The notes under the pieces were generated by a model. The model saw nothing but the letters and a program-made list of their open reading frames with translations, was not told the DNA's origin and made no database searches. A stretch of DNA of 64,000 nucleotides from Pseudoxanthomonas daejeonensis (GTDB lineage: Bacteria > Pseudomonadota > Gammaproteobacteria > Xanthomonadales > Xanthomonadaceae), in NCBI RefSeq assembly GCF_010093205.1, contig NZ_PDWN01000016.1, forward strand, positions 1-64,000, in the 5' to 3' direction. Below are positions 1 through 7,840 of this stretch, one piece after another. Within the stretch, counting starts at the first letter, position 1; the number at the start of each line of letters is the position of its first letter. The translations under genes were made by a program, and so were the position numbers.

Positions 1-146
1 GGCTTAGGCGGACGGCAGCGGCTTTGAACTCATCGCTGTAGCGAGAGATGGTTCTGGGGCCAGGCTTTGGCATTGGGACACTCCTGAGGGTTAGGTCAGG
101 GTGTCCACTGAACCGAAGGAACTACCGCGTCGGCTTGAATGAATTG
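1..146. other. distal end of integron array, no complete gene
   Basis: This stretch lies beyond the last complete gene cassette. It contains no convincing gene. A second core-like heptamer GTTAGGT sits at 90-96 in the same orientation as the one at 146-152, which suggests the remains of further attC sites, but no matching opposite core (RYYYAAC type) could be found to close either site. It is best read as degenerate or truncated array end, possibly continuing outside the window. Confidence 0.4.
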
Positions 147-152
147 TTAGGT
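97..152 (-). other. attC site of cassette 4 (incomplete or degenerate)
   Basis: The core GTTAGGT at 146-152 and the adjoining CGGCTTGAATGAATT arm are the same as one arm of the complete attC at 1256-1315. The opposite arm with its simple core site is not recognisable between 97 and 145, so the site looks damaged, or it ends outside what can be recognised. The stop codon of the cassette 4 gene (TAA, 147-149 on the complement) is supplied by this core, as is common for cassette genes. Confidence 0.5.
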
Positions 153-779
153 TGCACCTTTGTGGTTGCGTGCCAGAAACTCACCAATGTCGAATTGCTC
201 ACCAAACTCAACTCCCAGCTCGTATGGCTCGACGCCCTCTGCAAATGCTCGGCGAAGCGGCGTGAGATCCATCAAGTCGATTAGGCTTGTCCCGTCCTCA
301 GTTGTTGTTGCGAGGTGCTCATCAACGGAGCCTGCGCCATCTTTGAACTCCTCTAGCCAATCCTCGAATGACTCGTAGCCATGCCCTTGCTCTTTGGTTT
401 GCTCTTGCTCCCTTTGGTACGCTTCAAAGCCAGCCTGAAGGCTCGGGCCAAAGTTATTGGCTTTGGCAATTAGCTCGTTGCGATACCGTGCACGAAAGGC
501 AGAGCCTGTCTCGCCACCAGTAAGCTGGTTGATACGGTCTTTGAGAAAGGTGGCTTTGTCTAACATGCTTTGTTGTTCGGTTGCGGCAACTCCGCCGGGG
601 ATAAAGACCGACCCGATGAAGTCAGCCTCCGCGTCCTCGAACTGCTTTTGCGCAGTTGCCAAGTCAAGGCTTTCTGCTGCGCCCTGATGGTAGGCCTGTG
701 TCGTGGCCGTGCGGGCTACCGCCTTGATGATCTTCCAGATGACCCAGATGACTACAGCTATGCCAATGAGCTCAAACAT
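147..779 (-). CDS. integron cassette 4: hypothetical membrane-anchored acidic protein
   Basis: No family is recognised for this 210-residue product. Residues 1-24 form a single hydrophobic anchor rich in Ile, Val and Trp. The rest is a soluble, Glu/Asp/Gln-rich domain with a likely helical, coiled-coil-prone central part (QREQEQTKEQ near residue 125). The start is ATG 779, which has GGGGAGAAGG directly upstream; a TTG at 800 in frame is a weaker choice. The gene fills a cassette bounded by the attC at 814-925 upstream and attC remains at 97-152 downstream. It has no promoter of its own that I can see and probably depends on read-through or an internal promoter. Base composition is lower in GC than the chromosomal genes, which fits horizontal acquisition. 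Confidence 0.6.
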   Translation of the reverse strand: MFELIGIAVVIWVIWKIIKAVARTATTQAYHQGAAESLDLATAQKQFEDAEADFIGSVFIPGGVAATEQQSMLDKATFLKDRINQLTGGETGSAFRARYRNELIAKANNFGPSLQAGFEAYQREQEQTKEQGHGYESFEDWLEEFKDGAGSVDEHLATTTEDGTSLIDLMDLTPLRRAFAEGVEPYELGVEFGEQFDIGEFLARNHKGAT

Positions 780-813
780 CGCCTTCTCCCCTTGCGACAA
801 TGTGTCTAGTGCA

Positions 814-925
814 ACCTAACGCTCAAGTTAAGCCGAATTGCAGCGCGTAGCTGGCAACATGGCAAGCTCTTTCTGCCATGTTGACGGCGTAGCGATGCAA
901 TTTCGGCTTGAACGCAATGTTAGGC
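814..925 (-). other. attC site of cassette 3 (long form, 112 bp)
   Basis: The cores are ACCTAAC (814-820) and GTTAGGC (919-925), both fitting the attC core consensus RYYYAAC/GTTRRRY. Between them are inner arms AAGCCGAA/TTCGGCTT and a further long inverted repeat (GCAACATGGCA against TGCCATGTTG), so the single strand can fold into an extended hairpin. It is almost twice as long as the two roughly 60-bp sites nearer the integrase. Confidence 0.88.
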
Positions 926-926
926 C

Positions 927-1226
927 TCACCCGCAACTCCGATACAGCTCCTCGAATACGTGCTCAGGCATCCAAGTTTCATACTGATCTGGTGTGCCGA
1001 GTTTCCGAACAACGACGTAGCCAGGAAAGATCCTCCCGCAACTTGGCGGCGGCTGCATGGTATGCGCTGAGCCGAGCTTGCCGAAGCGAACCTTATAGTC
1101 AACGTTGGAGATGCCGGCTGCCTTGACCTTAGGACCGTACTTGCGCGAGGTATCTGGTCCGATCGCGTCAAAAAGGGCCATATCCTCAACGGCTATGAAC
1201 GGTCGATCCGGGGTATAAGTGTCCAT
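927..1226 (-). CDS. integron cassette 3: hypothetical 99-residue protein
   Basis: This small soluble protein has no recognised family, no signal peptide and no membrane segment. It carries two cysteines (one in the motif PPPSCGRIFPGY and one in the C-terminal RSCG), and its C-terminal part is rich in aromatic residues (YETWMPEHVFEELY). The start ATG at 1224-1226 is supported by GGAGG seven bases upstream. The gene almost fills its cassette, the stop codon lying directly beside the attC core at 919-925, which is the usual compact cassette layout. Composition is lower in GC than the flanking chromosome. It could be a toxin/antitoxin-type or stress cassette product, but nothing in the sequence decides this. 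Confidence 0.6.
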   Translation of the reverse strand: MDTYTPDRPFIAVEDMALFDAIGPDTSRKYGPKVKAAGISNVDYKVRFGKLGSAHTMQPPPSCGRIFPGYVVVRKLGTPDQYETWMPEHVFEELYRSCG

Positions 1227-1255
1227 AACTCGTCCTCCGGTCTGTGGGTTTGGGG

Positions 1256-1315
1256 CCCTAACGCCAGAATTAAGCCGCGTTGCGGAGCAACGTCGGCTTG
1301 AATGAATTGTTAGCC
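1256..1315 (-). other. attC site of cassette 2 (60 bp)
   Basis: Cores are CCCTAAC (1256-1262) and GTTAGCC (1309-1315). The inner arms AAGCCGCGTTGC and GCAACGTCGGCTT pair around a short loop, with one unpaired T giving the bulge asymmetry expected of attC sites. Length and arms closely match the site at 1925-1984, so these two belong to one attC family typical of a resident chromosomal integron. Confidence 0.88.
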
Positions 1316-1316
1316 T

Positions 1317-1907
1317 TCAGCACATGCCGCTTGGGCAGATGCGCGTTAACAGGCCGATTAGAACTGCAATGGCAAGTGATGCGATAGAGACAAATCCATA
1401 TGCTTTCTTGGCCGCCCGTCTGTGAGCCTCATGGAGCGGAGCAGCCTGAACTAGCAAATAGATGAAACATACGCCAACGATTGCTGCGTATACGATCACG
1501 CGGAAAGACGACTCGAATAGCAGTATGGCTAACGTAGGGATAAGAAAAAAAATTGGCTGAAAGGGGCTATGGGCACTCCCGCCAGTGCTTGCCACCAGTA
1601 CTGTGGTGATTGCGATGTTGATGAGGAAAACAATCAGCGTCGCCGCTCTGTCAGGCACTCCAGAGAATGTGGTGTTCTGGAAGAGACCAACCCATAGAGA
1701 CGACATTGAGTGAGCTAGAACGAGAGTTGCTACCGACACTAGCAGAAGAGTCAGAATTAACCAGCTGTACTCTGATTGGATGGGCTCTCCTCGAAACATC
1801 GCCGTCCGGGATTGATGCGCACGCATGATGCTGGCTGCAACAAACATGAGGACACCGAGCAGGACCTGAGATAGCAAGGCGCCGGTTATGACTGTTGCCG
1901 GATTCAC
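1317..1907 (-). CDS. integron cassette 2: polytopic membrane protein, possible sensor-like fold
   Basis: This 196-residue protein is almost entirely hydrophobic, with about five or six membrane helices and no soluble catalytic domain. The stretch around residues 105-118 (STGGSAHSPFQPIFF followed by IPTLAIL) resembles the GG..NPF signature seen in the membrane sensor domains of RegB/PrrB-type kinases; that resemblance is by eye only. Translation probably starts at GTG 1907, which has GGAGAAGG just upstream. The gene fills a cassette between attC sites at 1925-1984 and 1256-1315. It may be a stand-alone membrane sensor-like or transport protein; function is unknown. Confidence 0.65.
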   Translation of the reverse strand: MNPATVITGALLSQVLLGVLMFVAASIMRAHQSRTAMFRGEPIQSEYSWLILTLLLVSVATLVLAHSMSSLWVGLFQNTTFSGVPDRAATLIVFLINIAITTVLVASTGGSAHSPFQPIFFLIPTLAILLFESSFRVIVYAAIVGVCFIYLLVQAAPLHEAHRRAAKKAYGFVSIASLAIAVLIGLLTRICPSGMC

Positions 1908-1924
1908 GACCTTCTCCCCATGAA

Positions 1925-1984
1925 GGCTAACGCTGGAGTTAAGCCGCGCCGCGGAGTGGCGTCGGCTTGAACGAGTGGTTAGGC
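1925..1984 (-). other. attC site of cassette 1 (60 bp)
   Basis: Cores are GGCTAAC (1925-1931) and GTTAGGC (1978-1984). The arms AAGCCGCGCC and GGCGTCGGCTT form a hairpin with an extra T, as in the next site in the array. Recombination would occur at the G/TT step of the core at 1925-1931 on the minus strand, so cassette 1 spans about 2323 down to 1931. Confidence 0.9.
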
Positions 1985-1991
1985 GCCGTAC

Positions 1992-2303
1992 TCATGCTAC
2001 GGCAGCCTTAACCCGGATTGGACGTAGCAAGTCTTCTGCGTCCTGAAGCAAGTGACAAGCCGGAATTATCTCGGCGGCATTAAACTTGGCATGAGCGTCC
2101 TTGAGCAAAGCGCGGACCTGACCAATAACGGCTACCACAGCCGGTCGCGCATCCTCCAACTCTATCCGAGAGAGGGCGTACTCGACGGTCTCAAATGCGA
2201 GGGGCAGGGTCATGCCTCCCTCGGGCGGAAAGTCTGGGGCGTGGATCACCATGTAATTGAGCCGGAGCAGAACATCACTCTTGCCTTCACAGCCGTACTT
2301 CAT
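1992..2303 (-). CDS. integron cassette 1: hypothetical 103-residue protein
   Basis: This is the cassette nearest attI, so normally the most recently inserted and best expressed. The product has no recognised family. It is predicted soluble and mostly helical in its second half (residues 40-95, with LLKDAHAKFNAAE and HLLQDAEDLL). I chose ATG 2303 because a longer in-frame reading from 2411 would run through the attI core at 2318-2324 and could not be part of a mobile cassette. The spacing from the attI core to the start is only about 15 bases, with a G-rich stretch GGGGGC as the only ribosome-binding candidate. Expression probably depends on the integron promoter on the integrase side. Confidence 0.6.
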   Translation of the reverse strand: MKYGCEGKSDVLLRLNYMVIHAPDFPPEGGMTLPLAFETVEYALSRIELEDARPAVVAVIGQVRALLKDAHAKFNAAEIIPACHLLQDAEDLLRPIRVKAAVA

Positions 2304-2317
2304 GAGCCCCCAAAGGC

Positions 2318-2348
2318 GCCTAACTACCAGTAGACCCCCAGCGGGGGT
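2318..2348 (-). other. attI recombination site core with adjoining hairpin
   Basis: GCCTAAC at 2318-2324 (GTTAGGC on the complement) is the junction between the integrase side and cassette 1, and is the expected attI core. Ten bases further toward intI is a perfect 6-bp hairpin (ACCCCC at 2334-2339, GGGGGT at 2343-2348) which may belong to the integrase-binding region. The interval 2325-2481 should also hold the intI promoter and the cassette promoter; neither is obvious by eye, and no LexA-type CTG-N10-CAG operator is seen. Confidence 0.7.
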
Positions 2349-2481
2349 GTAGCGCCGAGTTTGTAGGGCGGATCGGTGGGCCGTCAATCGAGAAACTCCT
2401 ACGCCGATCACGGACTTGGCCGATACCTTCGTCGCCAGGCGACGTCCATGCTGCCTGCAAAGGCGGCATGGAGACCCCGGT

Positions 2482-3489
2482 ATGTCTTATGACGGCGAGC
2501 AGGCCCCGGTACCGGGGCGGATCGCGCAGGCGCGGGAACCGCGGTTGCTGGAGCAAGTGAGCGCGCGGATGCGGCTCAAGCATTACAGCCGGCGCACGGA
2601 ACAGGCGTATCTGTACTGGATACGCCGGTATATCCGGGCCTGGCTGCCGCGACATCCGCGCGAACTTGACGGGGCGGCGGTGGAGGCCTTCCTCACTCGC
2701 CTGGCCACGCGCGACAACGTGGCCGCCAGCACCCAGAACCAGGCCTTGTCGGCGCTGCTGTTCCTGTACCGGGAAGTGCTGGGCGTAGACCTGCCATGGA
2801 TGGAGAACGTGGTCCGGGCCAAGCGGCCGCAGCGCCTGCCGGTGGTGCTCACGCGGGCGCAGGTGGCGCGGCTGCTCGAGCGCCTGGCCGGGCGCGAGGC
2901 GCTGATGGCCGGGCTGCTCTACGGCAGCGGCCTGCGGCTGATGGAGTGCGTGCGCCTTCGGGTCAAGGACGTGGGCCTGGAGCGCAACGAACTGGTCGTG
3001 CGCGACGGCAAGGGCGGCAAGGACCGCATGACCGTGCTTCCGTCTTCGTTGCGGGAGGCGCTGTCCCGGCAGGTTGCGGAAACACGCGTACTGCACGCGC
3101 GCGACCTGGCTTGTGGACTGGGCCGGGTGCACCTGCCGCATGCGCTCGCGCGCAAGTATCCGAATGCGGCGGCGGAACTGGCCTGGCAGTACGTGTTCCC
3201 GGCCACGCGCATCTCGGTGGATCCTCGCGACGGGGAGCGTCGGCGCCACCACATCGACGAGAAGGTGCTGCAGAAGGCAGTGCGGCGGGCGGCGCTGGAG
3301 TCCGGCTTCGACCGGCCGGTGACGCCGCACACGCTGCGCCACTGCTTCGCCACCCACCTGCTCGAATCGGGCGCCGACATACGCACCGTGCAGGAACTGC
3401 TCGGCCACAAGGATGTCGCCACGACGCAGATCTACACCCACGTGCTCAACCGCGGGGCGCTGGGCGTGCTCAGTCCGCTGGACCGCTGA
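2482..3489 (+). CDS. intI: integron integrase IntI (tyrosine recombinase)
   Basis: This protein catalyses site-specific recombination between attI and attC sites, inserting and excising gene cassettes. The 335-residue length is normal for IntI. An N-terminal SAM-like core-binding domain (about residues 20-105) precedes the catalytic domain. The catalytic set is visible: Arg152 in GSGLRLME, His283 and Arg286 in TPHTLRH, His309 in LLGHKD, and the nucleophile Tyr318 in QIYTHV. The integron-specific insert that separates IntI from Xer proteins is present at about 220-262 ([10 protein letters not shown], then [12 protein letters not shown]). ATG 2482 is preferred over 2416 because of GGAG eight bases upstream. 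The gene diverges from the cassette array, the standard arrangement, and appears intact, so the system may be active. Confidence 0.96.
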   Translation: MSYDGEQAPVPGRIAQAREPRLLEQVSARMRLKHYSRRTEQAYLYWIRRYIRAWLPRHPRELDGAAVEAFLTRLATRDNVAASTQNQALSALLFLYREVLGVDLPWMENVVRAKRPQRLPVVLTRAQVARLLERLAGREALMAGLLYGSGLRLMECVRLRVKDVGLERNELVVRDGKGGKDRMTVLPSSLREALSRQVAETRVLHARDLACGLGRVHLPHALARKYPNAAAELAWQYVFPATRISVDPRDGERRRHHIDEKVLQKAVRRAALESGFDRPVTPHTLRHCFATHLLESGADIRTVQELLGHKDVATTQIYTHVLNRGALGVLSPLDR

Positions 3490-3587
3490 AGCCCGGGCGA
3501 CGGCGGGCGAGGCAGCGTGGTGCCCGGCTCGCGCTGGCGGCGATCCACGCCGGCACCGGATCGCCGCGGCCAGCGGCGGCCCTGCGC

Positions 3588-4898
3588 TCAGCCCAGCACC
3601 AGGTCCAGCAACAGCACCCCGGCCAGGCCGATCACCGAGATCAGCGACTCCATCACCGTCCACGACTGGAAGGTCTGTTTCATCGACAGGCCGAAGAACT
3701 CCTTGAACATCCAGAACGCGGAGTCGTTGACGTGCGAGCCGAACACGCTGCCGGCGCCCACCGCCAGCACCATCAGCTCGGCCGAGGCACCGGTGCTGGC
3801 GATCAGCGGCGCAACGATCCCGGCGGCGGTGATCACCGCCACCGTGGCCGAGCCGATCATCACCCGCAGGATGGCGGTGGCCAGCCATGCGAACACCAGC
3901 GGCGGCATGTGCCAGGTGGCGCTGAGCGCGGCGATGCGCGCGCCCACCCCGCTGTCCACCAGCACCTGCTTGAACACGCCGCCGGCGGTGATGATCAGCA
4001 GGATCACCGCGATGCCGGCGATGGCGGCGTTGAGCCAGCGCGTCTGCACCTCCAGGCCCACGCCGCGGCGATAGCCCAGCCACCAGAACGCGACCAGCGT
4101 CGCCAGCAGCAGTGCCACGGTCGGGTTGCCCAGGAACAGCAGCGCGGTGCGCGCAATGCCCTCGGGCAGCAGTGCGTGGGCCAGCACCGAGGCGCTGATC
4201 AGCAGCACCGGCGAGAGCGCGATCAGGAACGAACTCCACGTACCGGGCAGTTCCCGCGGCGTGCTGCTGGCGGTGAACAGGTCCGGCAGCGGCGGGTTGA
4301 TCGCCTGCAGGCGCCTGCCCAGCAGAGGTCCGGCGATCACCACCGCCGGGATCGCCATCGCGATGCCGTACACCAGGGTCAGGCCCATGTCGGCGCCGAA
4401 CGCGTTGACCAGCACCACCGGGCCCGGGTGCGGCGGCAGGAAGCAGTGGGTGGTGCTGAGCGAGGCCACGGTGGGGATGGCCAGGTACAGGATCGGCAGG
4501 CCGGTCCTGCGTGCGAGCGAGAAGATCAGTGGCACCAGGATGATGAAGCCGGCATTGAAGTACAGCGGGATGCCGACCAGGAAGCCGGTGAGCAGCAGCG
4601 CCCACTGGATGTTCTGCTCGCCGAAACGGGCGATCAGGGTGATGGCGATCTTCTCCGCCGCCCCACTCTCCTCCAGCACCTTGCCCAGGATCGCGCCGAG
4701 CACGATCACCAGCGCCAGCCCGCCCAGGGTGCTGCCGACGCCGGCGTCGATGGTCTTGAGCAGGTCCTGCGGCGACATGCCCAGCAGCAGGCCCATCGGG
4801 ATCGCCACGATCAGCAGGGACAGGAACGGGCTGAGCTTGCGCGCGGTGAGGAAGATCTGCAGCGCTATTGCTGCGGCGATGATCAGGAACGTGGTCAT
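3588..4898 (-). CDS. gntP: GntP-family sugar-acid permease
   Basis: This inner-membrane transporter of the gluconate:H+ symporter (GntP) family has 436 residues, the usual family length, and about twelve hydrophobic segments. Family-typical stretches include [10 protein letters not shown] near residue 110, [10 protein letters not shown] near 155 and a C-terminal [10 protein letters not shown]. It is the last gene of the xylan/uronate run: its ATG overlaps the TGA of the upstream dehydratase gene by four bases, so the two are translationally coupled. The partner enzymes suggest it imports a sugar acid such as xylonate, gluconate or a 2-keto-3-deoxy acid; the substrate cannot be read from sequence. 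It converges with intI, 98 bases away, without an obvious terminator between them. Confidence 0.9.
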   Translation of the reverse strand: MTTFLIIAAAIALQIFLTARKLSPFLSLLIVAIPMGLLLGMSPQDLLKTIDAGVGSTLGGLALVIVLGAILGKVLEESGAAEKIAITLIARFGEQNIQWALLLTGFLVGIPLYFNAGFIILVPLIFSLARRTGLPILYLAIPTVASLSTTHCFLPPHPGPVVLVNAFGADMGLTLVYGIAMAIPAVVIAGPLLGRRLQAINPPLPDLFTASSTPRELPGTWSSFLIALSPVLLISASVLAHALLPEGIARTALLFLGNPTVALLLATLVAFWWLGYRRGVGLEVQTRWLNAAIAGIAVILLIITAGGVFKQVLVDSGVGARIAALSATWHMPPLVFAWLATAILRVMIGSATVAVITAAGIVAPLIASTGASAELMVLAVGAGSVFGSHVNDSAFWMFKEFFGLSMKQTFQSWTVMESLISVIGLAGVLLLDLVLG

Positions 4899-6901
4899 GC
4901 GCTTCGCCCCTTGCCAGCCAGCGCCTCGCGCCCGGCGCGCAGCGTGTCGATGATCGCGTCGACGTCGTACACGCAGCCGGTCCAGGTCCCGCCGCCGGCT
5001 TCCTGCAGGGCAGCCCACAGCCGTGTGTCGCCGGGCAGGCGTGGATGCGGCGCGATCGCCGGATGCAGCGTGCGCGTGGCCAGCACCGCGGCGGCGGCGT
5101 CCGGATCGAGGGGCCGCTGCGCGTCGTCGCCGACGAAGTCCACGCGCCCTTCCAGGCGCTCGCGGTCGATCTGGATGCGCACGACATCGCCATCGCGCAG
5201 CCGGCCGAGCGGGCCGCCGGCGAGTGCCTCCGGGCCGACGTGGCCGATGCATGCGCCGGTGGACACGCCGGAGAAGCGCGCATCGGTCAGCACCGGCACG
5301 TGCTTGCCCCACGGCAGGTACTTCAGCGCCGAGGTCAGCTGGTAGGTCTCTTCCATGCCGGTGCCGGCGGGCCCGCAGCCGGCGAGCACGACCACGTCGC
5401 CGGCGCGCACCGCGTCGTCGCCGCGTGACTTGATCGCGACGATCGCGTCGCGCTCGGAGGCGAATACGCGCGCCGGGCCGGTGTGGCGGTAGACGTTGCC
5501 TTCGTCCACGAGCGAGGGATCGATCGCGGTGGCCTTCATCACCGACCCTTCCGGCGCCAGGTTGCCGACCGGGAACACCATCGTGCTCGACAGCCCGGCC
5601 TTGCACGCCGCGTCCGGCCCCATGATCACCACGTCCGGATCGATGCCGTCCAGTTCGCGCAGCCGTGCGCGCGCGGCCGCGCGGGTGGCGCTGTGTTCCC
5701 ACCAGGCCAGGTTCTCGCCCACGGTCCGGCCGCTCACCGTCGCCGCATCCAGGTGCAGCAGGCCCATGTCGCGCAGGTGCAGCATCACCTCGGGCACGCC
5801 GCCGGCCATGAACACCTGCACCGTGGGATGGTGGCGCGGGCCGTTGGGCAGCGCGTCGACCAGCCGCGGCGTGGCGCGGCTGGCGGCGATCCAGTCCTGC
5901 ACCGTGGGCGGAGAGACGCCGGCGGCATGTGCGATCGCCGGCACGTGCAGCAGCAGGTTGGTCGAGCCGCCGAACGCGGCGTGGACCAGCAGGGCGTTCT
6001 CCACCGCGCGCCGGTCCAGGATCGCCGACAGCGGCGTGCCCTGCCCCGCCATGCGCAGCAGCGCCAGCGCCGAACGCCGCGCCATGTCGGTCCACACCGG
6101 TTCGCCGGACGGTGCCAGCGCGCTGTGCGGCAATGCGATGCCGAGTGCTTCGGCCACCACCTGCGAGGTCGCCGCGGTGCCGAGGAACTGGCAGCCGCCG
6201 CCGGGCGATCCGCAGGCGCGGCAACCCATCGCCGCCGCATGTTCCAGGTCGATGAGCCCATGCGCGAAGCGTGCGCCGATGGTCTGCACCTGGCCGGCAT
6301 CTTCGGCGCCGCGCGCCGGCAGGGTCACCCCGCCGGGCACGATCACGCCGGGCAGGTCCGAACATCCTGCGAGCGCCAGCATCATCGCCGGCAGGCCCTT
6401 GTCGCAGGTGGCGATGCCGAGCACGCCGCGGCGCGTGGGCAGCGAGCGGATCAGCCGCCGCATCGCGATCGCCGCGTCGTTGCGGTACGGCAGGCTGTCG
6501 AACATGCCGGTCGTGCCCTGTGTGCGGCCGTCGCACGGATCCGAGCACATCACCGAGAACGGCAGCGCGCCATTGGCGGCGAAGGTTTCGGCCGCGGTGC
6601 GCACCAGCCGGTCGATCTCCCAGTGGCCGGTATGCAGGCCCAGTGCGAGCGGGGTGCCGTCGGCGCCGCGCAGTCCGCCCTGGGTGCTGACGATCAGGTA
6701 CGGATCGCGCGCGACTTCGCTGGCGCGCCAGCCCATGCCCGCGTTCTGGGTCAGGCCGAACAGGTCGCCGCTGGCGGCCTCGCGCAGCATCCGCGCGTCG
6801 ATCGGCAGGTGCCCGTGCGGGCCTTCGCCCGAGGTGCGCGTGGTGGCGAGCGGCGCACCGTCGCCGAGGATGGCGTCGAGGCCGTCGCCGGTCGCGCTCA
6901 T
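4895..6901 (-). CDS. IlvD/Edd-family dehydratase, D-xylonate dehydratase type (YjhG/YagF-like)
   Basis: The protein should dehydrate an aldonic acid, most likely D-xylonate to 2-keto-3-deoxy-D-xylonate, using an Fe-S cluster. It has 668 residues, closer to E. coli YjhG/YagF (about 655) than to IlvD or Edd (about 600-615). Likely cluster ligands are Cys123 (DPCDGRTQG), Cys166 (ATCDKG) and a cysteine of the CGSPGGGC motif at 230-237, followed by [12 protein letters not shown]-terminal swivelling domain follows ([12 protein letters not shown], then [11 protein letters not shown]). ATG 6901 overlaps the preceding stop by four bases. In Xanthomonas the integron is described beside a gene called ilvD; this may be that dehydratase. 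A branched-chain amino acid role is unlikely given the sugar-acid neighbours and YjhG-like length. Confidence 0.88.
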   Translation of the reverse strand: MSATGDGLDAILGDGAPLATTRTSGEGPHGHLPIDARMLREAASGDLFGLTQNAGMGWRASEVARDPYLIVSTQGGLRGADGTPLALGLHTGHWEIDRLVRTAAETFAANGALPFSVMCSDPCDGRTQGTTGMFDSLPYRNDAAIAMRRLIRSLPTRRGVLGIATCDKGLPAMMLALAGCSDLPGVIVPGGVTLPARGAEDAGQVQTIGARFAHGLIDLEHAAAMGCRACGSPGGGCQFLGTAATSQVVAEALGIALPHSALAPSGEPVWTDMARRSALALLRMAGQGTPLSAILDRRAVENALLVHAAFGGSTNLLLHVPAIAHAAGVSPPTVQDWIAASRATPRLVDALPNGPRHHPTVQVFMAGGVPEVMLHLRDMGLLHLDAATVSGRTVGENLAWWEHSATRAAARARLRELDGIDPDVVIMGPDAACKAGLSSTMVFPVGNLAPEGSVMKATAIDPSLVDEGNVYRHTGPARVFASERDAIVAIKSRGDDAVRAGDVVVLAGCGPAGTGMEETYQLTSALKYLPWGKHVPVLTDARFSGVSTGACIGHVGPEALAGGPLGRLRDGDVVRIQIDRERLEGRVDFVGDDAQRPLDPDAAAAVLATRTLHPAIAPHPRLPGDTRLWAALQEAGGGTWTGCVYDVDAIIDTLRAGREALAGKGRSA

Positions 6902-7743
6902 CGCGGCGCGCCCGCGGGCGTGGCGTCTTCCACGAAGTTGCGCAGTACCAGGCCGCCGATGTCGATGGTCACCACGTCGCCCGGCTGCAGGGTGAAGTCC
7001 TCGCCCGGGACCACGCCGGTACCGGTGAACAGGAACGCGCCCTGCGGGAAGGCCAGTTCGCGGAACAGGTAACCGGCCAGTTCGGGCAGCGCGCGTTTGA
7101 TCTGCGAGGTGCGTGTCTCGCCACCGAACACCGCCGCGCCTTCGCGGGCGATGCCCAGCGTGATCGGCAGGTCGCGCAGTTCGTCGGCGCCGCACAGGCG
7201 GATCGACGGGCCGATCGCGCAGGCGCCGTCGTAGACCTTGGCCTGCGGCAGGTACAGCGGGTTCTCGCCTTCGATGCTGCGCGAGGAGACGTCATTGCCG
7301 GCGGTGAACCCGCGGATCGCGCCGGTGGCATCGAGCAGCAGCACCAGTTCCGGTTCGGGCACGTTCCAGTGGCTGTCGGCGCGGATGCGGATGCCGGCGC
7401 CGGGACCGCGCACGCGCCAACCCTGGGCCTTGAAGAACAGCTCCGGCCGCGCCGCCGCATAGACCTTCTGGTAGACGTCGGCGCTCTGCGATTCCGCCTC
7501 GCGCGCCATGCGGCTGCTCAGGTAGGTCACGCCGCTGGCCCAGGCCTCGTGGGTGTCCTCGATCGGGGCCAGCAGCGGCGCGTCGGCGCGGTCCCCGCGT
7601 GGCTGCGCGGCGAGCCTGGCGTCGGCCTGCGCGGCCGGCAATGCGAGCCACGCGGCGAGGGTGAAATCCAGCGGCAGCCAGTGGCCGTCGAGCGCCCAGC
7701 GCGGTCCGTCGGGCGTGGTGTGGCGGGTCAGGATCTCGGGCAT
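6898..7743 (-). CDS. fumarylacetoacetate hydrolase-family enzyme, probable 2-keto-3-deoxy-pentonate dehydratase
   Basis: This 281-residue protein of the FAH superfamily carries the C-terminal FAH fold from about residue 80: [10 protein letters not shown] (metal-binding acidic pair), then [21 protein letters not shown] and a terminal [19 protein letters not shown]. In Weimberg-type pathways an FAH-family enzyme (Caulobacter XylX type) dehydrates 2-keto-3-deoxy-xylonate or -arabinonate to 2-oxoglutarate semialdehyde. Placement directly before a xylonate-type dehydratase, with a 4-base ATGA overlap, supports that reading; it is inference, since FAH enzymes vary widely. ATG 7743 is chosen for GGAG six bases upstream; a GTG at 7755 is possible. 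The semialdehyde dehydrogenase that would complete the pathway is not in the window. Confidence 0.8.
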   Translation of the reverse strand: MPEILTRHTTPDGPRWALDGHWLPLDFTLAAWLALPAAQADARLAAQPRGDRADAPLLAPIEDTHEAWASGVTYLSSRMAREAESQSADVYQKVYAAARPELFFKAQGWRVRGPGAGIRIRADSHWNVPEPELVLLLDATGAIRGFTAGNDVSSRSIEGENPLYLPQAKVYDGACAIGPSIRLCGADELRDLPITLGIAREGAAVFGGETRTSQIKRALPELAGYLFRELAFPQGAFLFTGTGVVPGEDFTLQPGDVVTIDIGGLVLRNFVEDATPAGAPR

Positions 7744-7840
7744 GCGGGGCTCCACGGGAACGGGTGGGAACGGCTACGTCGGGTGCGAAAACTCCATCGG
7801 CACTACGGGCGAACAGGCGAACAGGCGGTGTCGCGATCGA

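Noticed and set aside
1992-2411. Longer form of the cassette 1 gene starting at 2411
   Set aside because: It would cross the attI core, so the upstream 36 codons could not be part of the mobile cassette.
1-3489. Genomic island by phage or IS insertion
   Set aside because: No transposase, phage gene or flanking tRNA repeat is present; the tyrosine recombinase is clearly an integron integrase.
2796-5345. Very long plus-strand open frame opposite gntP and the dehydratase
   Set aside because: It runs through intI in another frame, is low-complexity Arg/Ala/Gly/Gln-rich, and has no domain. Such frames arise in high-GC DNA opposite real genes. The same holds for the long frames at 9451-12501, 12189-15443, 7553-9610 and 24084-27503.
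4895-6901. Dihydroxy-acid dehydratase IlvD
   Set aside because: Length and motifs are closer to YjhG/YagF, and all neighbours handle sugars or sugar acids; no branched-chain amino acid gene is near.
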